In this document: one piece after another, positions 7,467 through 15,735 of the stretch | How the letters are laid out: every line of letters starts with the position of its first letter | How positions within the stretch are numbered: the stretch's first letter is position 1 | NCBI GenBank assembly: GCA_900549475.1 | Contig: UROF01000022.1 | Location: forward strand, 1-40,278 | Origin: an uncultured Eubacteriales bacterium | GTDB taxonomy: Bacteria; Bacillota; Clostridia; Oscillospirales; Oscillospiraceae | DNA length: 40,278 nucleotides | Direction of reading: 5' to 3' | Position numbers and translations under genes: made by a program | Notes under the pieces: generated by a model | The model's input: the letters and a program-made list of their open reading frames with translations, nothing else | Told to the model about the DNA's origin: nothing | Databases searched by the model: none

Positions 7467-8777
7467 ATGAAGGTAACAGTCATAGGCGCGGGCCTGGCGG
7501 GCAGTGAGGCTGCCTGGCAGCTGGCCCAGCGGGGGATTCCCGTGACCCTGCGGGAGATGAAGCCGGAGAAAATGACACCGGCTCACACCAGCCCCTACTT
7601 TGCGGAGCTGGTATGCTCCAACTCCCTGCGCAGCGACCAGCTGGAAAATGCCGTGGGCCTTCTCAAGGAGGAGCTGCGGCGGCTGGGGAGCCTGATCCTC
7701 CGGGCGGCGGATGAGACCAGGGTGGAGGCCGGTGGGGCTCTGGCGGTGGACCGTCACGGCTTTGCCCGTTATGTCACCGAGGCCATTCGCAGCCACCCTC
7801 TTATCACCGTGGAGGAGGGGGAAGTGACGGAGCTTCCTGAGGGAGAGGTCATCGTGGCCACCGGACCCCTCACCAGTGACGCTCTGGCGGAGAAGCTGTT
7901 TGCCCTCTTCGGCGAGGGGACAGACCTGCACTTTTTTGACGCAGCGGCTCCGCTGGTGACTTTTGAGAGCATCGATATGACCTCCGCCTGGTTTGCCTCC
8001 CGGTACGATAAGGGAACGGCGGATTATGTCAATTGTCCCATGGACGAGGAGGAGTACCGTGCCTTCTGGCGGGAGCTGTGCGCCGCCCAGGAGGCGGAGG
8101 TCCACGGCTTCGAGGACAGCGGTGTGTTTGAAGGCTGCATGCCTGTGGAGGTCATGGCCCGGCGGGGGGAGGACACCCTCCGGTACGGCCCCTTGAAGCC
8201 CCGGGGCCTCAAGGACCCCAAGACCGGGAAGGAGCCCTATGCCGTGGTACAGCTGCGGCGGGACAACGCTGAGGGTTCGATCTACAACCTGGTGGGTTTC
8301 CAGACCCACCTGAAATTCGGGGAGCAGAAGCGGGTGTTCTCCATGATCCCGGCTCTGCGGAATGCGGAGTATGTCCGCTACGGGGTCATGCACCGGAACA
8401 CCTACCTGGATTCCCCGCGGCTTCTCAACCGTTTCTACCAGCTGCGCAGCCAGCCCAGGATCGCTTTTGCCGGCCAGATGACCGGCGTGGAGGGATATGT
8501 GGAATCCACAGCCTCCGGCTTCCTGGCGGCGGTGGAGCTGGCCCGGCGGCTGCGGGATATGGAGCCGGTGTGCTTCCCCAAGGAGACGGCCATCGGTGCC
8601 CTGGGACTGTACGTCTCTGATGAGAGCATCGGGGAGTTCCAGCCCATGAACATCAACTTCGGCATCATCTCCCCTCTGGGCTACCGGGTCAAGGGGGGCA
8701 AGCGCAACAAGAATACGGAACTGAGCCGGCGGAGCCTGGAGATCATCGATAGCATCCGGGAGGAAGTCCTCCGGTAA
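7467..8777 (+). CDS. trmFO: tRNA U54 methyltransferase TrmFO (folate/FAD-dependent)
   Basis: Forms ribothymidine at position 54 of the tRNA T-loop, using methylenetetrahydrofolate as carbon donor and FADH2 as reductant. At 436 residues it has the usual family length. The N-terminal dinucleotide motif is VIGAGLAGSEAA, followed by family signatures LREMKP, FAELVCSNSLRSDQLENAVG and, near the C-terminus, GYVESTASGFLAA and MNINFGI. SD GAGGAG precedes ATG; only 15 bases separate it from topA, a neighbour pairing common in Firmicutes (topA-trmFO). No abnormalities seen. Confidence 0.97.
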   Translation: MKVTVIGAGLAGSEAAWQLAQRGIPVTLREMKPEKMTPAHTSPYFAELVCSNSLRSDQLENAVGLLKEELRRLGSLILRAADETRVEAGGALAVDRHGFARYVTEAIRSHPLITVEEGEVTELPEGEVIVATGPLTSDALAEKLFALFGEGTDLHFFDAAAPLVTFESIDMTSAWFASRYDKGTADYVNCPMDEEEYRAFWRELCAAQEAEVHGFEDSGVFEGCMPVEVMARRGEDTLRYGPLKPRGLKDPKTGKEPYAVVQLRRDNAEGSIYNLVGFQTHLKFGEQKRVFSMIPALRNAEYVRYGVMHRNTYLDSPRLLNRFYQLRSQPRIAFAGQMTGVEGYVESTASGFLAAVELARRLRDMEPVCFPKETAIGALGLYVSDESIGEFQPMNINFGIISPLGYRVKGGKRNKNTELSRRSLEIIDSIREEVLR

Positions 8778-8826
8778 CAGATATGTCCTGCGGCACAGGC
8801 CGCTGTATGGGGATAAGGAGAGATTC

Positions 8827-9843
8827 ATGAAGATCATTGTAGACGCCATGGGCGGAGACAACGCCCCTCTGGAAATCGTACGGGGGGCGCTGAACGCGGC
8901 CCGGGCCCGGCAGAACCTGGAGATCGTCCTGGTGGGCCGGGAGAAGGATGTGCAGAGCGCTGTCAGCCAGTGCGGCGGCGCGCCGGGCAATGTGAGCGTG
9001 GTGAACGCCACAGAAGTCATCGACATGCACGACGATCCCGCCACCGCTTTTAAAGTGAAGAAGGACTCCTCCATCACCGTGGGCCTCACCATGCTGAAAA
9101 ATGGGGAGGGGGACGCTTTTGTCTCCGCCGGCAGCACGGGAGCGCTTCTCTCCGCCGGTACCCTTCTGGTCAAGCGGGTGCGGGGTATCCGCCGGGCGGC
9201 CATGGCGCCGGTGATCCCTACTGCCGGCGGCCATGCGGTCCTCATTGACTGCGGGGCCAACGCGGAGTGCAGCGTGGAGTACCTCATGCAGTTTGCCTAT
9301 CTGGGCAGCTTCTACGCTACCCGGGTGCTGGGCCTGAAGAGCCCTCGGGTGGGCCTTCTGAACATCGGCGCCGAGGATACCAAGGGCGATCAGCTCCGTC
9401 GGGATACCTATGCCGCTCTGAAAGAGGCTGGCGAAGCCGGTCATCTGAACTTTATCGGCAATATCGAGGCCAAGGACGCCATCAAGGGCGGCTGTGACGT
9501 GATCGTAGCCGATGGCTTCTCCGGGAACGTGATGCTCAAGACCATCGAGGGCGTGGGTTCCTTCCTGGGCCGGGAGCTGAAGGGCATGTTCCTCAAGAGC
9601 CTCAAGACGAAAGTAGCGGCCCTGCTGGTAAAGGATGGTCTCAAAGCCTTCAAGGACCGGCTGAATCCGGACACCATCGGCGGCACTCCCTTCCTGGGCC
9701 TCACGAAGCCTGTCATTAAGGCCCATGGCTCCAGCGGCGCTCTGGCTATCGAGAATGCGGTGAGCCAGGCCGCAGCGGCGGCTGAGGCCAATATCAGCGC
9801 GGATATCGAAGCCCATATCGACCTGATGAAGGTGGAGTGCTGA
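8827..9843 (+). CDS. plsX: Phosphate acyltransferase PlsX
   Basis: Converts acyl-ACP and inorganic phosphate to acyl-phosphate, the donor for PlsY in phosphatidic acid synthesis. The 338-residue protein has the expected length and motifs: IIVDAMGGDNAP at the N-terminus, STGALLSAGTL, LLNIGAEDTKGD, and the C-terminal substrate segment VADGFSGNVMLKTIEG. SD AAGGAGAG precedes ATG 8827. It is followed after a short gap by acpP, which has its own promoter; the plsX-acpP-rnc order is widely conserved. In Bacilli such operons answer to FapR, but I see no FapR-type operator here. Confidence 0.97.
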   Translation: MKIIVDAMGGDNAPLEIVRGALNAARARQNLEIVLVGREKDVQSAVSQCGGAPGNVSVVNATEVIDMHDDPATAFKVKKDSSITVGLTMLKNGEGDAFVSAGSTGALLSAGTLLVKRVRGIRRAAMAPVIPTAGGHAVLIDCGANAECSVEYLMQFAYLGSFYATRVLGLKSPRVGLLNIGAEDTKGDQLRRDTYAALKEAGEAGHLNFIGNIEAKDAIKGGCDVIVADGFSGNVMLKTIEGVGSFLGRELKGMFLKSLKTKVAALLVKDGLKAFKDRLNPDTIGGTPFLGLTKPVIKAHGSSGALAIENAVSQAAAAAEANISADIEAHIDLMKVEC

Positions 9844-9882
9844 GGAAAATCCCAACGGGGATGGGAAATAGGCGATAAGCTA

Positions 9883-9911
9883 TTGACAGTACGGGCGAAA
9901 AGTTTTATCAT
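9883..9911 (+). promoter_or_regulatory. Sigma-A promoter of acpP
   Basis: TTGACA (9883-9888), 17-bp spacer and TATCAT (9906-9911) form a near-consensus promoter between plsX and acpP, giving the carrier protein its own strong transcription start. A short inverted repeat CCCAA/TTGGG lies between it and the SD. Confidence 0.85.
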
Positions 9912-9956
9912 GCCAGTGAACCCCCAAAGATTCCCTTGGGAAAGGAGGAAGAGTGA

Positions 9957-10199
9957 GTGCAGGATATTTTTGAACATATGCAGAAGATCATCGCCGAGCA
10001 GTTTGCCGTTGACCCCGATGAGATCACCATGGATACATCCTTTGAAGAGGATCTGGGCGCCGACTCTGTCGATCTGGTGGAGTTGGTGATGAGCATGGAA
10101 GAGGAGTTCGAGATCGGCGAGGTGCGCGAGGAGGAACTGGCCACCTTATCCACTGTGGGCGACTGTGTAAATTTCCTGACCAAGAAGCTGGACAAGTAA
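9957..10199 (+). CDS. acpP: Acyl carrier protein
   Basis: The small acidic carrier (80 residues) that holds growing fatty acids on a phosphopantetheine arm. The arm attaches at Ser37 in the motif GADSVDLVE, which has Val where most ACPs have Leu (DSL). Helical, highly acidic composition is typical. Translation starts at GTG 9957, set by the strong SD AAAGGAGG (9941-9948); the internal ATG has no SD and would remove helix I. It sits between plsX and rnc with its own promoter and a downstream hairpin, so its level can exceed that of its neighbours. Confidence 0.95.
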   Translation: MQDIFEHMQKIIAEQFAVDPDEITMDTSFEEDLGADSVDLVELVMSMEEEFEIGEVREEELATLSTVGDCVNFLTKKLDK

Positions 10200-10221
10200 A
10201 ACAAACAAAAATTGCAGAGAG

Positions 10222-10270
10222 AGCCTCGTCGTACGGGCGCGTGACGCTCCGCGGGCGGGGCTTTCTTTTT
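10222..10270 (+). terminator. Hairpin terminator after acpP
   Basis: AGCCTCGTC (10222-10230) pairs with GGCGGGGCT (10254-10262) through Watson-Crick and three G-U pairs, followed by TTCTTTTT. Probably a leaky terminator, since rnc follows at once. Confidence 0.5.
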
Positions 10271-10290
10271 GGAGAAAGGAGGTGCGAAGC

Positions 10291-10962
10291 ATGGAATCTC
10301 TGGAGAAAAAGCTACAGTATACCTTTACGAACCGGGAACTTCTGAGCGAAGCCCTTAACCACAGTTCTTACGCCAATGAGCACCGGAGCGCAGGGATCAG
10401 CAGCAATGAACGCCTTGAGTTCCTGGGTGACAGTGTGTTGGGCTTCGTTACCGCTGAGTTTTTGTTCAGAATGTACCCGCAGCTGCCGGAGGGAGATCTG
10501 ACCCGGATGCGGGCAGCGCTGGTATGTGAGCAGAGCCTGTACGAGGTGGCCCGTATGCTGGAGCTGGGGCAATACCTGAAGCTGGGCAAGGGCGAGGAGG
10601 CCGGCGGCGGCCGGGAGCGGCAGTCTATTCTGGCCGATGCAGTGGAGGCGGTGTTTGCCGCGGTCTATCTGGATGGCGGTATGGAGCAGATCCGCAGCCT
10701 GATCCATCGTGTCCTGCTCAGCCGCGCTCCTGCCGCGGAGGAGCGGAAGGATTACAAGACCACCCTGCAGGAGATCGTACAGCGGAAGATCGGCCAGCAG
10801 CTCACCTACCACATGATGGAGGAGAGCGGGCCTGACCACAACAAGACCTTTGTCTTTGAGGTGCGGCTCAATGGCGAGCCCATCGGCCAAGGCGGCGGTC
10901 ACAGCAAAAAAGAAGCGGAACAGGCTGCGGCCCGGGATGCTCTGGCACGGCACGGACAGTAG
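10291..10962 (+). CDS. rnc: Ribonuclease III
   Basis: Double-strand-specific endoribonuclease for rRNA processing and mRNA decay. The 223-residue protein has the endonuclease domain with signature NERLEFLGDSVL (acidic metal ligands) and a second acidic cluster at LADAVEAVFAAVYLD. The C-terminal dsRNA-binding domain (about residues 152-221) includes KTTLQEIVQ and GQGGGHSKKEAEQAAARDAL. ATG 10291 is chosen because AAAGGAGG (10275-10282) ends 8 nt before it; an upstream in-frame GTG overlaps the SD itself. Follows acpP as in many Firmicutes, where ftsY/smc often come next; here uppP follows instead. Confidence 0.97.
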   Translation: MESLEKKLQYTFTNRELLSEALNHSSYANEHRSAGISSNERLEFLGDSVLGFVTAEFLFRMYPQLPEGDLTRMRAALVCEQSLYEVARMLELGQYLKLGKGEEAGGGRERQSILADAVEAVFAAVYLDGGMEQIRSLIHRVLLSRAPAAEERKDYKTTLQEIVQRKIGQQLTYHMMEESGPDHNKTFVFEVRLNGEPIGQGGGHSKKEAEQAAARDALARHGQ

Positions 10963-10989
10963 CTCCGGGAAGCGGAAAATAACTATGCC

Positions 10990-11056
10990 CTGTCATTCTG
11001 AACGAAGCAGAGGGAGAAAAGGTCTCCGCTCCGTTCAGAGTGACAGTTTTCTTTTC
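10990..11056 (+). repeat. REP-like palindrome with T-rich tail after rnc
   Basis: CTGTCATTCTGAACG (10990-11004) pairs with CGTTCAGAGTGACAG (11032-11046), 15 bp with a single G-U, followed by TTTTCTTTT. The stem is a variant of the widespread palindromic motif TGTCATTCTGAGCG found dispersed in many bacterial genomes. It may also end the rnc transcript. Confidence 0.65.
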
Positions 11057-11142
11057 CAGGAAGGGCCTGTGGCAAAAAACTGTGGAAAAACCCATGGAAT
11101 TATGCTATCATGTATTTTGATATTTTATGAGGAGGCGACACT

Positions 11143-11976
11143 GTGTCCCTGTTGAACGCACTGATTTTAGGTATCATCCAAGGTGTGGCGGAATTTCTGC
11201 CGATCTCCAGCTCCGGACATCTGTCCATTGCCCAGAATCTGTTGGGACTGGGAGTAGAGGGCACCGATGATGTGTTTTTTGACGTATTGCTCCATCTGGG
11301 CACGTTGGCTGCGGTATTTGTGGCCTATTGGTCGGACATCAAGGAGATGGTGCTGGAGTTCTTCCGGACCATCAGAGATATTAGCCATGGCGGTATGCCC
11401 AAGACCATCCCGCCGGCAAGACGGCTCATCCTGCTGATCATTATCGGTACGCTGCCCCTGTTTTTGGTGCTTCCCATCCAGGACGCGGTGGAGGGCCTCT
11501 ACAGCAATACATATTTTGTGGGCGCGGCACTGCTGGTCACCGGCGGGCTGCTCTTTGCCTGCGACCGGATCCGTAAGGGCCGGAAGAACGAGAACTCCAC
11601 CACGGTGGGGGATGTGCTGATTATCGGCGTAGGCCAGGCCATTGCCACCTGTCCGGGTATTTCCCGCTCCGGTATGACCATCTCCGCCGGCTGTTTCTGC
11701 GGCTTGGATCGGCGATTTGCGGTGCGCTTTGCCTTCCTGCTGTCCATCCCTGCGGTGCTGGGGGCCAATATCCTCCACATCACTGATGTGGTCAGCGAGG
11801 GAGTGGACCCCACTTTGATCCCTGCCTATCTGGTGGGCGTGGCAGCGGCGGCTATCTCCGGCTATCTGTCCATCCGGCTGGTGCGCATGGTGACGGATAA
11901 AGGCAAGTTCGGCGCATTTTCCTACTACTGCTGGGCTGTGGGTATTCTGACCCTGATCCTGACAGTATTGAAGTAA
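11143..11976 (+). CDS. uppP: Undecaprenyl-diphosphatase UppP/BacA
   Basis: Integral membrane phosphatase that recycles undecaprenyl pyrophosphate to the monophosphate carrier used for peptidoglycan; overproduction gives bacitracin resistance in other bacteria. The 277-residue protein has about seven to eight hydrophobic segments and both family motifs: EFLPISSSGHL near residue 20 and CPGISRSGMT near residue 170. Start is GTG 11143 behind GAGGAGG (11129-11135). Its codon use and GC match the backbone. It stands alone between two hairpins. Confidence 0.96.
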   Translation: MSLLNALILGIIQGVAEFLPISSSGHLSIAQNLLGLGVEGTDDVFFDVLLHLGTLAAVFVAYWSDIKEMVLEFFRTIRDISHGGMPKTIPPARRLILLIIIGTLPLFLVLPIQDAVEGLYSNTYFVGAALLVTGGLLFACDRIRKGRKNENSTTVGDVLIIGVGQAIATCPGISRSGMTISAGCFCGLDRRFAVRFAFLLSIPAVLGANILHITDVVSEGVDPTLIPAYLVGVAAAAISGYLSIRLVRMVTDKGKFGAFSYYCWAVGILTLILTVLK

Positions 11977-11994
11977 TACAAAGACCGGTATTCT

Positions 11995-12022
11995 GCGGGC
12001 AGACGCCCTTTCGTCTGCCCGC
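11995..12022 (+). terminator. Perfect hairpin after uppP
   Basis: GCGGGCAGACG (11995-12005) and CGTCTGCCCGC (12012-12022) form an 11-bp stem with a 6-nt loop. No T-run follows, so termination efficiency is uncertain. Confidence 0.5.
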
Positions 12023-12085
12023 GTGCTGTTACATTCCCATAGAGAAGTGTAGCAGGGCCGGAATGGACCTGAAAGAGGGGAAATC

Positions 12086-14770
12086 ATGGCAACGACACAA
12101 AAGAAAACCACATCCGGCAGTCGCAGCGGCGGTACCAGAGGGAGCAGCAGTTCTGCTCGTTCCGGCGGCAGCCGCAGCAGCGGTACCCGGGGGAGCAAAT
12201 CCCGCTCCACAACTTCCCGCAGCCGCAGCAGCGGGAGAAATACCAAGCGGCCGGTCCGCCGGGAAGTCACGGGTATTGGCTTTTTAATTGCCGCGCTGTG
12301 TATCCTGGTGAGCTATTTTACCAAGGACGGGTGGCTGATCGCTCTGCTGCCGGCCCTGTTCAAGGGATTGTTTGGGTTCGGCTTCTACCTGATCGCACCG
12401 GCTCTGGCGGCCGGGGCATGGATCTTACTGACCCATAAGGGACGGCCGGTGGCTTTCCGTACCACCTGCGCTCTGCTGGTCCCCTATCTGTTTGGCGGCC
12501 TGTGCCATATGCTGTTTTGCCGCCAGAATTTGACGGCGGACGGGCTGCTGCCCAAACTCTGGGAGACGGGTAAGGAACTGTTGTCCGGCGGTGTCCTGTC
12601 CGGCGGGACGGCCCATGGCTTTATGGCGGTTCTTGGTAAGCCTGCATCTGTGATCATCTTCTGTGTACTTATTGTCGCTTTGCTGCTGGTGGCTTTCCAG
12701 GTTAGTCTCTCTACCCTTGTGAAGATGTGGAAGGAGCGGGATCGCCTGGATTACCGTGTGGAGGACTACGAGGACGAGGAGGAAGAGGACGACGGATTCT
12801 TTGAGCCCGTGGAGGTCCCCAAGACCCAGCCCCGGAAAAAGCGGGAGCCTTCTCCGGCCCGGCCGGAGATCGATATTCCTCTGGACGAGGAGCCTGCGCC
12901 CCGCAAGAAAGGGATTGTGTCTGGTTTCTTCCAGCCTAAGGATAAGGGTCAGATGACCCCTGCGGATGTTTTTGGCGGTACAGAGGAGACAGAGGAAGCT
13001 GCTGCTCCTGCGGTGCCTGTGGTGGAATCTGTTATGCCCGCCCCGGAGCCCATTCCCTTTGATCCGGAGCCCATTCCGGCTGTGGAGACTGTGGTGCCCG
13101 CTCCGGTAGAGGAGAAAAAACGGAAAAAGACTGCGGATGTGGAGACTGCTGCGGCAGAGGTTACTGCTGAGATCGAAAGCGGTATGGCTGCAGGGGAGGG
13201 GACCTATACCTTCCCGCCCATCACGCTGCTGGATCATAACAGCCAGGACAACTATATCGAGGCCGGGGCAGAGCTGCGTACCAATGCCCAGCGGCTGGCA
13301 GATACCCTCAGCAGTTTCGGTGTGGATGCCACCGCCGGAGATGTGGTCCGAGGCCCCGCTATTACCCGCTACGAGTTTGTCCTGGACCAGGGTGTGAAGC
13401 TCAGCAAGATCACCAATCTCTCTGATGATATTGCACTGGCCCTGGGCGCCAGCGGCGTGCGGATCGCCCCCATCCCGGACAAGATCTCCGTGGTGGGTAT
13501 CGAGGTGCCCAATAAAGCGGTGTCCCCGGTGCTGATCCGGGATGTCATCGAATCCCGTACCTTTACCCAGCACAAGTCGTCGGTGGCCTTTGCTGTGGGC
13601 CGGGATATCGGTAACCGGGAGGTGGTGGGGGATATCGCCAAGCTGCCCCATGTGCTGATCGCCGGTACCACTGGCTCCGGTAAGTCGGTATGTACCAACT
13701 CCCTGATCATCAGCCTGCTCTACAAGTCCAGCCCTGAGGACGTCCGCTTTATCATGGTGGACCCCAAGATGGTGGAGCTGGCCCCTTATAACGGTATTCC
13801 CCATCTGCTCATCCCGGTGGTCACCGACCCCAAGAAGGCTGCCGGCGCTCTCCAGTGGGCAGTGTTTGAGATGATGAAGCGCTATAAGACCTTCTCTGAG
13901 CTGGGCGTCAAGAAGCTGGAGGAGTACAACGCCATTGCTCAGAAGCGGGAGGATCTGCCCCATATGGCCTCTGTGGTGGTGGTCATCGACGAGCTGGCAG
14001 ATCTGATGCTGGTGGCTGCCAAGGAGGTGGAGGAATCCATCTGCCGGGTGGCTCAGATGGGCCGTGCCGCCGGGATGCACCTGGTGATTGCCACCCAGCG
14101 TCCTTCTGCCGACGTGATCACCGGCCTGATGAAGGCCAACATCCCCAGCCGTATTGCTTTTGCGGTGGCCTCCAGCCTGGAGTCCCGGATCATTCTGGAT
14201 TCCACTGGCGCGGAAAAGCTGGTGGGCCGTGGCGACATGCTCTATGCTCCTTTGGGTTCCGGTAAGCCGGTGCGTGTTCAGGGCTGCTTCATCACCCCCG
14301 AGGAGATCGAGCGGGTGGTGGCCTATGTGAAGTCCAACGGCGAGGCGCAGTATTCCGATGAGGTTATGCAGAAGATTGAGGAGTCTATCCAGGAAAAGGA
14401 CAAGAAGGGCGGCTCCTCCTCCAGCGGTTCTTCTGCGGATATCAGTGATGGTAATGACGGCGATGAACTGCTTCCGGCCGCTGTGGAAGTGGTGCTGGAG
14501 ACTGGCCAGGCGTCGGTGTCCATGCTCCAGCGGCGGCTGAAGCTGGGGTATTCCCGGGCGGCCCGTCTGGTGGACCAGATGGAGGAGCGAGGGATCGTAG
14601 GCCCCTTTGAGGGTTCCAAGCCCCGGCAGCTGTTGATTTCCCGGGAAAAATGGCAGGAGATGCAGATGGCTAAGGGCGGCGGAAGTGACCTGACGCCGGA
14701 CGAGCTGGCCGGAATGAAGCATGTTAACTGGAACGATGGCGAGCACGTCATCCCCTGGGAGGACCAGTAG
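12086..14770 (+). CDS. ftsK: DNA translocase FtsK/SpoIIIE
   Basis: Membrane-anchored hexameric motor that pumps chromosome DNA through the division or sporulation septum. The 894-residue chain has an N-terminal Ser/Gly/Arg tail (about residues 5-60), four membrane segments (about 64-210), an acidic/proline-rich linker (about 220-370) and the alpha/beta motor. Walker A is AGTTGSGKS at 526-534, Walker B VVVVIDELAD with Asp635. The C-terminal gamma winged helix (LQRRLKLGYSRAARLVDQME) reads polar KOPS/SRS sites. SD GAGGGG precedes ATG 12086. In a sporulating clostridium it may serve both septum types; which of FtsK or SpoIIIE it matches better cannot be decided by eye. Confidence 0.96.
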   Translation: MATTQKKTTSGSRSGGTRGSSSSARSGGSRSSGTRGSKSRSTTSRSRSSGRNTKRPVRREVTGIGFLIAALCILVSYFTKDGWLIALLPALFKGLFGFGFYLIAPALAAGAWILLTHKGRPVAFRTTCALLVPYLFGGLCHMLFCRQNLTADGLLPKLWETGKELLSGGVLSGGTAHGFMAVLGKPASVIIFCVLIVALLLVAFQVSLSTLVKMWKERDRLDYRVEDYEDEEEEDDGFFEPVEVPKTQPRKKREPSPARPEIDIPLDEEPAPRKKGIVSGFFQPKDKGQMTPADVFGGTEETEEAAAPAVPVVESVMPAPEPIPFDPEPIPAVETVVPAPVEEKKRKKTADVETAAAEVTAEIESGMAAGEGTYTFPPITLLDHNSQDNYIEAGAELRTNAQRLADTLSSFGVDATAGDVVRGPAITRYEFVLDQGVKLSKITNLSDDIALALGASGVRIAPIPDKISVVGIEVPNKAVSPVLIRDVIESRTFTQHKSSVAFAVGRDIGNREVVGDIAKLPHVLIAGTTGSGKSVCTNSLIISLLYKSSPEDVRFIMVDPKMVELAPYNGIPHLLIPVVTDPKKAAGALQWAVFEMMKRYKTFSELGVKKLEEYNAIAQKREDLPHMASVVVVIDELADLMLVAAKEVEESICRVAQMGRAAGMHLVIATQRPSADVITGLMKANIPSRIAFAVASSLESRIILDSTGAEKLVGRGDMLYAPLGSGKPVRVQGCFITPEEIERVVAYVKSNGEAQYSDEVMQKIEESIQEKDKKGGSSSSGSSADISDGNDGDELLPAAVEVVLETGQASVSMLQRRLKLGYSRAARLVDQMEERGIVGPFEGSKPRQLLISREKWQEMQMAKGGGSDLTPDELAGMKHVNWNDGEHVIPWEDQ

Positions 14771-14784
14771 GCGAGAGACAATAT

Positions 14785-14846
14785 GTTCTTTTTCTTGAAA
14801 GAAAAAGAACCCAAAAGAACTTTTGGCGCAAAGCTTTGCTTTGCGC
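14785..14846 (-). repeat. Modular hairpin repeat, partial copy C
   Basis: Three adjacent hairpins: GTTCTTTTTC/GAAAAAGAAC, CCAAAAG-aa-CTTTTGG (14811-14826) and GCGCAAAG/CTTTGCGC (14826-14846). Read on the minus strand it matches the last third of the repeats at 22034 and 25314 in order and structure, with compensatory changes in two stems. It lies between ftsK and the nitroreductase gene and may end the ftsK message. Confidence 0.75.
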
Positions 14847-14907
14847 TGGTGGGAGAGAAGCAAAGACAAGGCTGGTTTGTTGGCTGAAAGAAGGAAAGGG
14901 GGGTGTC

Positions 14908-15660
14908 ATGCGGCATAAAGACACCGCGGTGCTGCGGGAGATGATGAAGGGATATACTGCTCAGGACGAGGAGCGCCCTACGGATCAGCAGGAGCAGCTG
15001 CCCATGCCGCCTATGTTTGTAGTGCGGGGGAGTGGAGCGACGATAAGCCTGCCGGAGTGGGAGGTATCTCCTCTCTCGGCCCTGCTGGAAAACCGCTGTT
15101 CCCGCCGTGCTTATGACGGCAGTCCTCTGACCCGGGAAGAATTTTCCTATCTTCTCTGGGCGGCCCAGGGCGTCAAAGGTTTTAGAAAGGACAGGGCGAC
15201 TCTCCGTACGGCACCCTCTGCCGGTGCCCGCCATCCCTTGGAGCTGTATGCTTTTGTCAACCAAGTGGAGGGACTGGAGCCTGGCCTCTACCACTATATG
15301 GCGCTGGAGAACAAGCTGGAACTGCTGGATCAGCGGCCTGACCAGGCGGAACGACTGACTTACGCCCTGGTGGGACAGCGTTTTGCCGGTAATGCGCCGG
15401 TGTGCTTGGTGTGGACAGCGGTGCCCTATCGGACGGAGTGGCGGTACGACAACAAAGCGCAGAAATATATTCTGCTGGATGCGGGCCACTCCTGCCAGAA
15501 CGTGTATCTGGCCTGTGAGGACCTGGGGCTGGGCTGCTGTGCCATTGCTGCCTATGACCAGGAGTGTCTGGACGAGCTGCTGGGACTGCCTTCCGTTCCT
15601 TCGGATGACAAAGGTACGGAATTTGCCATCTACGCCTGCTGCGTAGGCCGTCCTAAGTAG
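14908..15660 (+). CDS. SagB/ThcOx-type nitroreductase-family protein
   Basis: A 250-residue FMN-dependent oxidoreductase of the nitroreductase superfamily. SagB/ThcOx members oxidise azolines in peptide natural products, but isolated genes like this one have no known substrate. Family features visible are the N-terminal RCSRRAYDGSPLTREEFSYLLWAAQG, TAPSAGARHPLELYAF, and the C-terminal DAGHSCQNVYLACEDLGLGCCAI (split here by family position, FMN and dimer contacts). No precursor peptide, cyclodehydratase or transporter lies nearby, so a RiPP role is not supported. ATG 14908 follows an A/G-rich SD (AAGGAAAGGGGGG). Confidence 0.88.
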   Translation: MRHKDTAVLREMMKGYTAQDEERPTDQQEQLPMPPMFVVRGSGATISLPEWEVSPLSALLENRCSRRAYDGSPLTREEFSYLLWAAQGVKGFRKDRATLRTAPSAGARHPLELYAFVNQVEGLEPGLYHYMALENKLELLDQRPDQAERLTYALVGQRFAGNAPVCLVWTAVPYRTEWRYDNKAQKYILLDAGHSCQNVYLACEDLGLGCCAIAAYDQECLDELLGLPSVPSDDKGTEFAIYACCVGRPK

Positions 15661-15681
15661 GAAAGCAGGAAATACATCAAG

Positions 15682-15724
15682 AAGGCCGCCCTGCCGGGTA
15701 TTCCCGGCGGGGCGGCCTTTTCTG
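15682..15724. terminator. Bidirectional terminator between convergent genes
   Basis: AAGGCCGCCCTGCCGGG (15682-15698) pairs with CCCGGCGGGGCGGCCTT (15703-15719) over 17 bp with one G-U and a 4-nt loop, followed by a T-run on the + strand. It separates the nitroreductase gene from the convergent exonuclease gene. Confidence 0.9.
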
Positions 15725-15735
15725 ACATTATTCTG

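Noticed and set aside
4755..9287. A 1510-codon open frame on the minus strand
   Set aside because: It is antisense to dprA, topA, trmFO and plsX, all of which are certain. The frame stays open because of GC-rich codon bias; the product is Leu/Gly/Arg/His-rich with no recognisable domain.
14908..15660. Azoline-oxidising RiPP cluster around the SagB/ThcOx-type gene
   Set aside because: No YcaO cyclodehydratase, precursor peptide or ABC transporter within the window; only the lone oxidoreductase is present.
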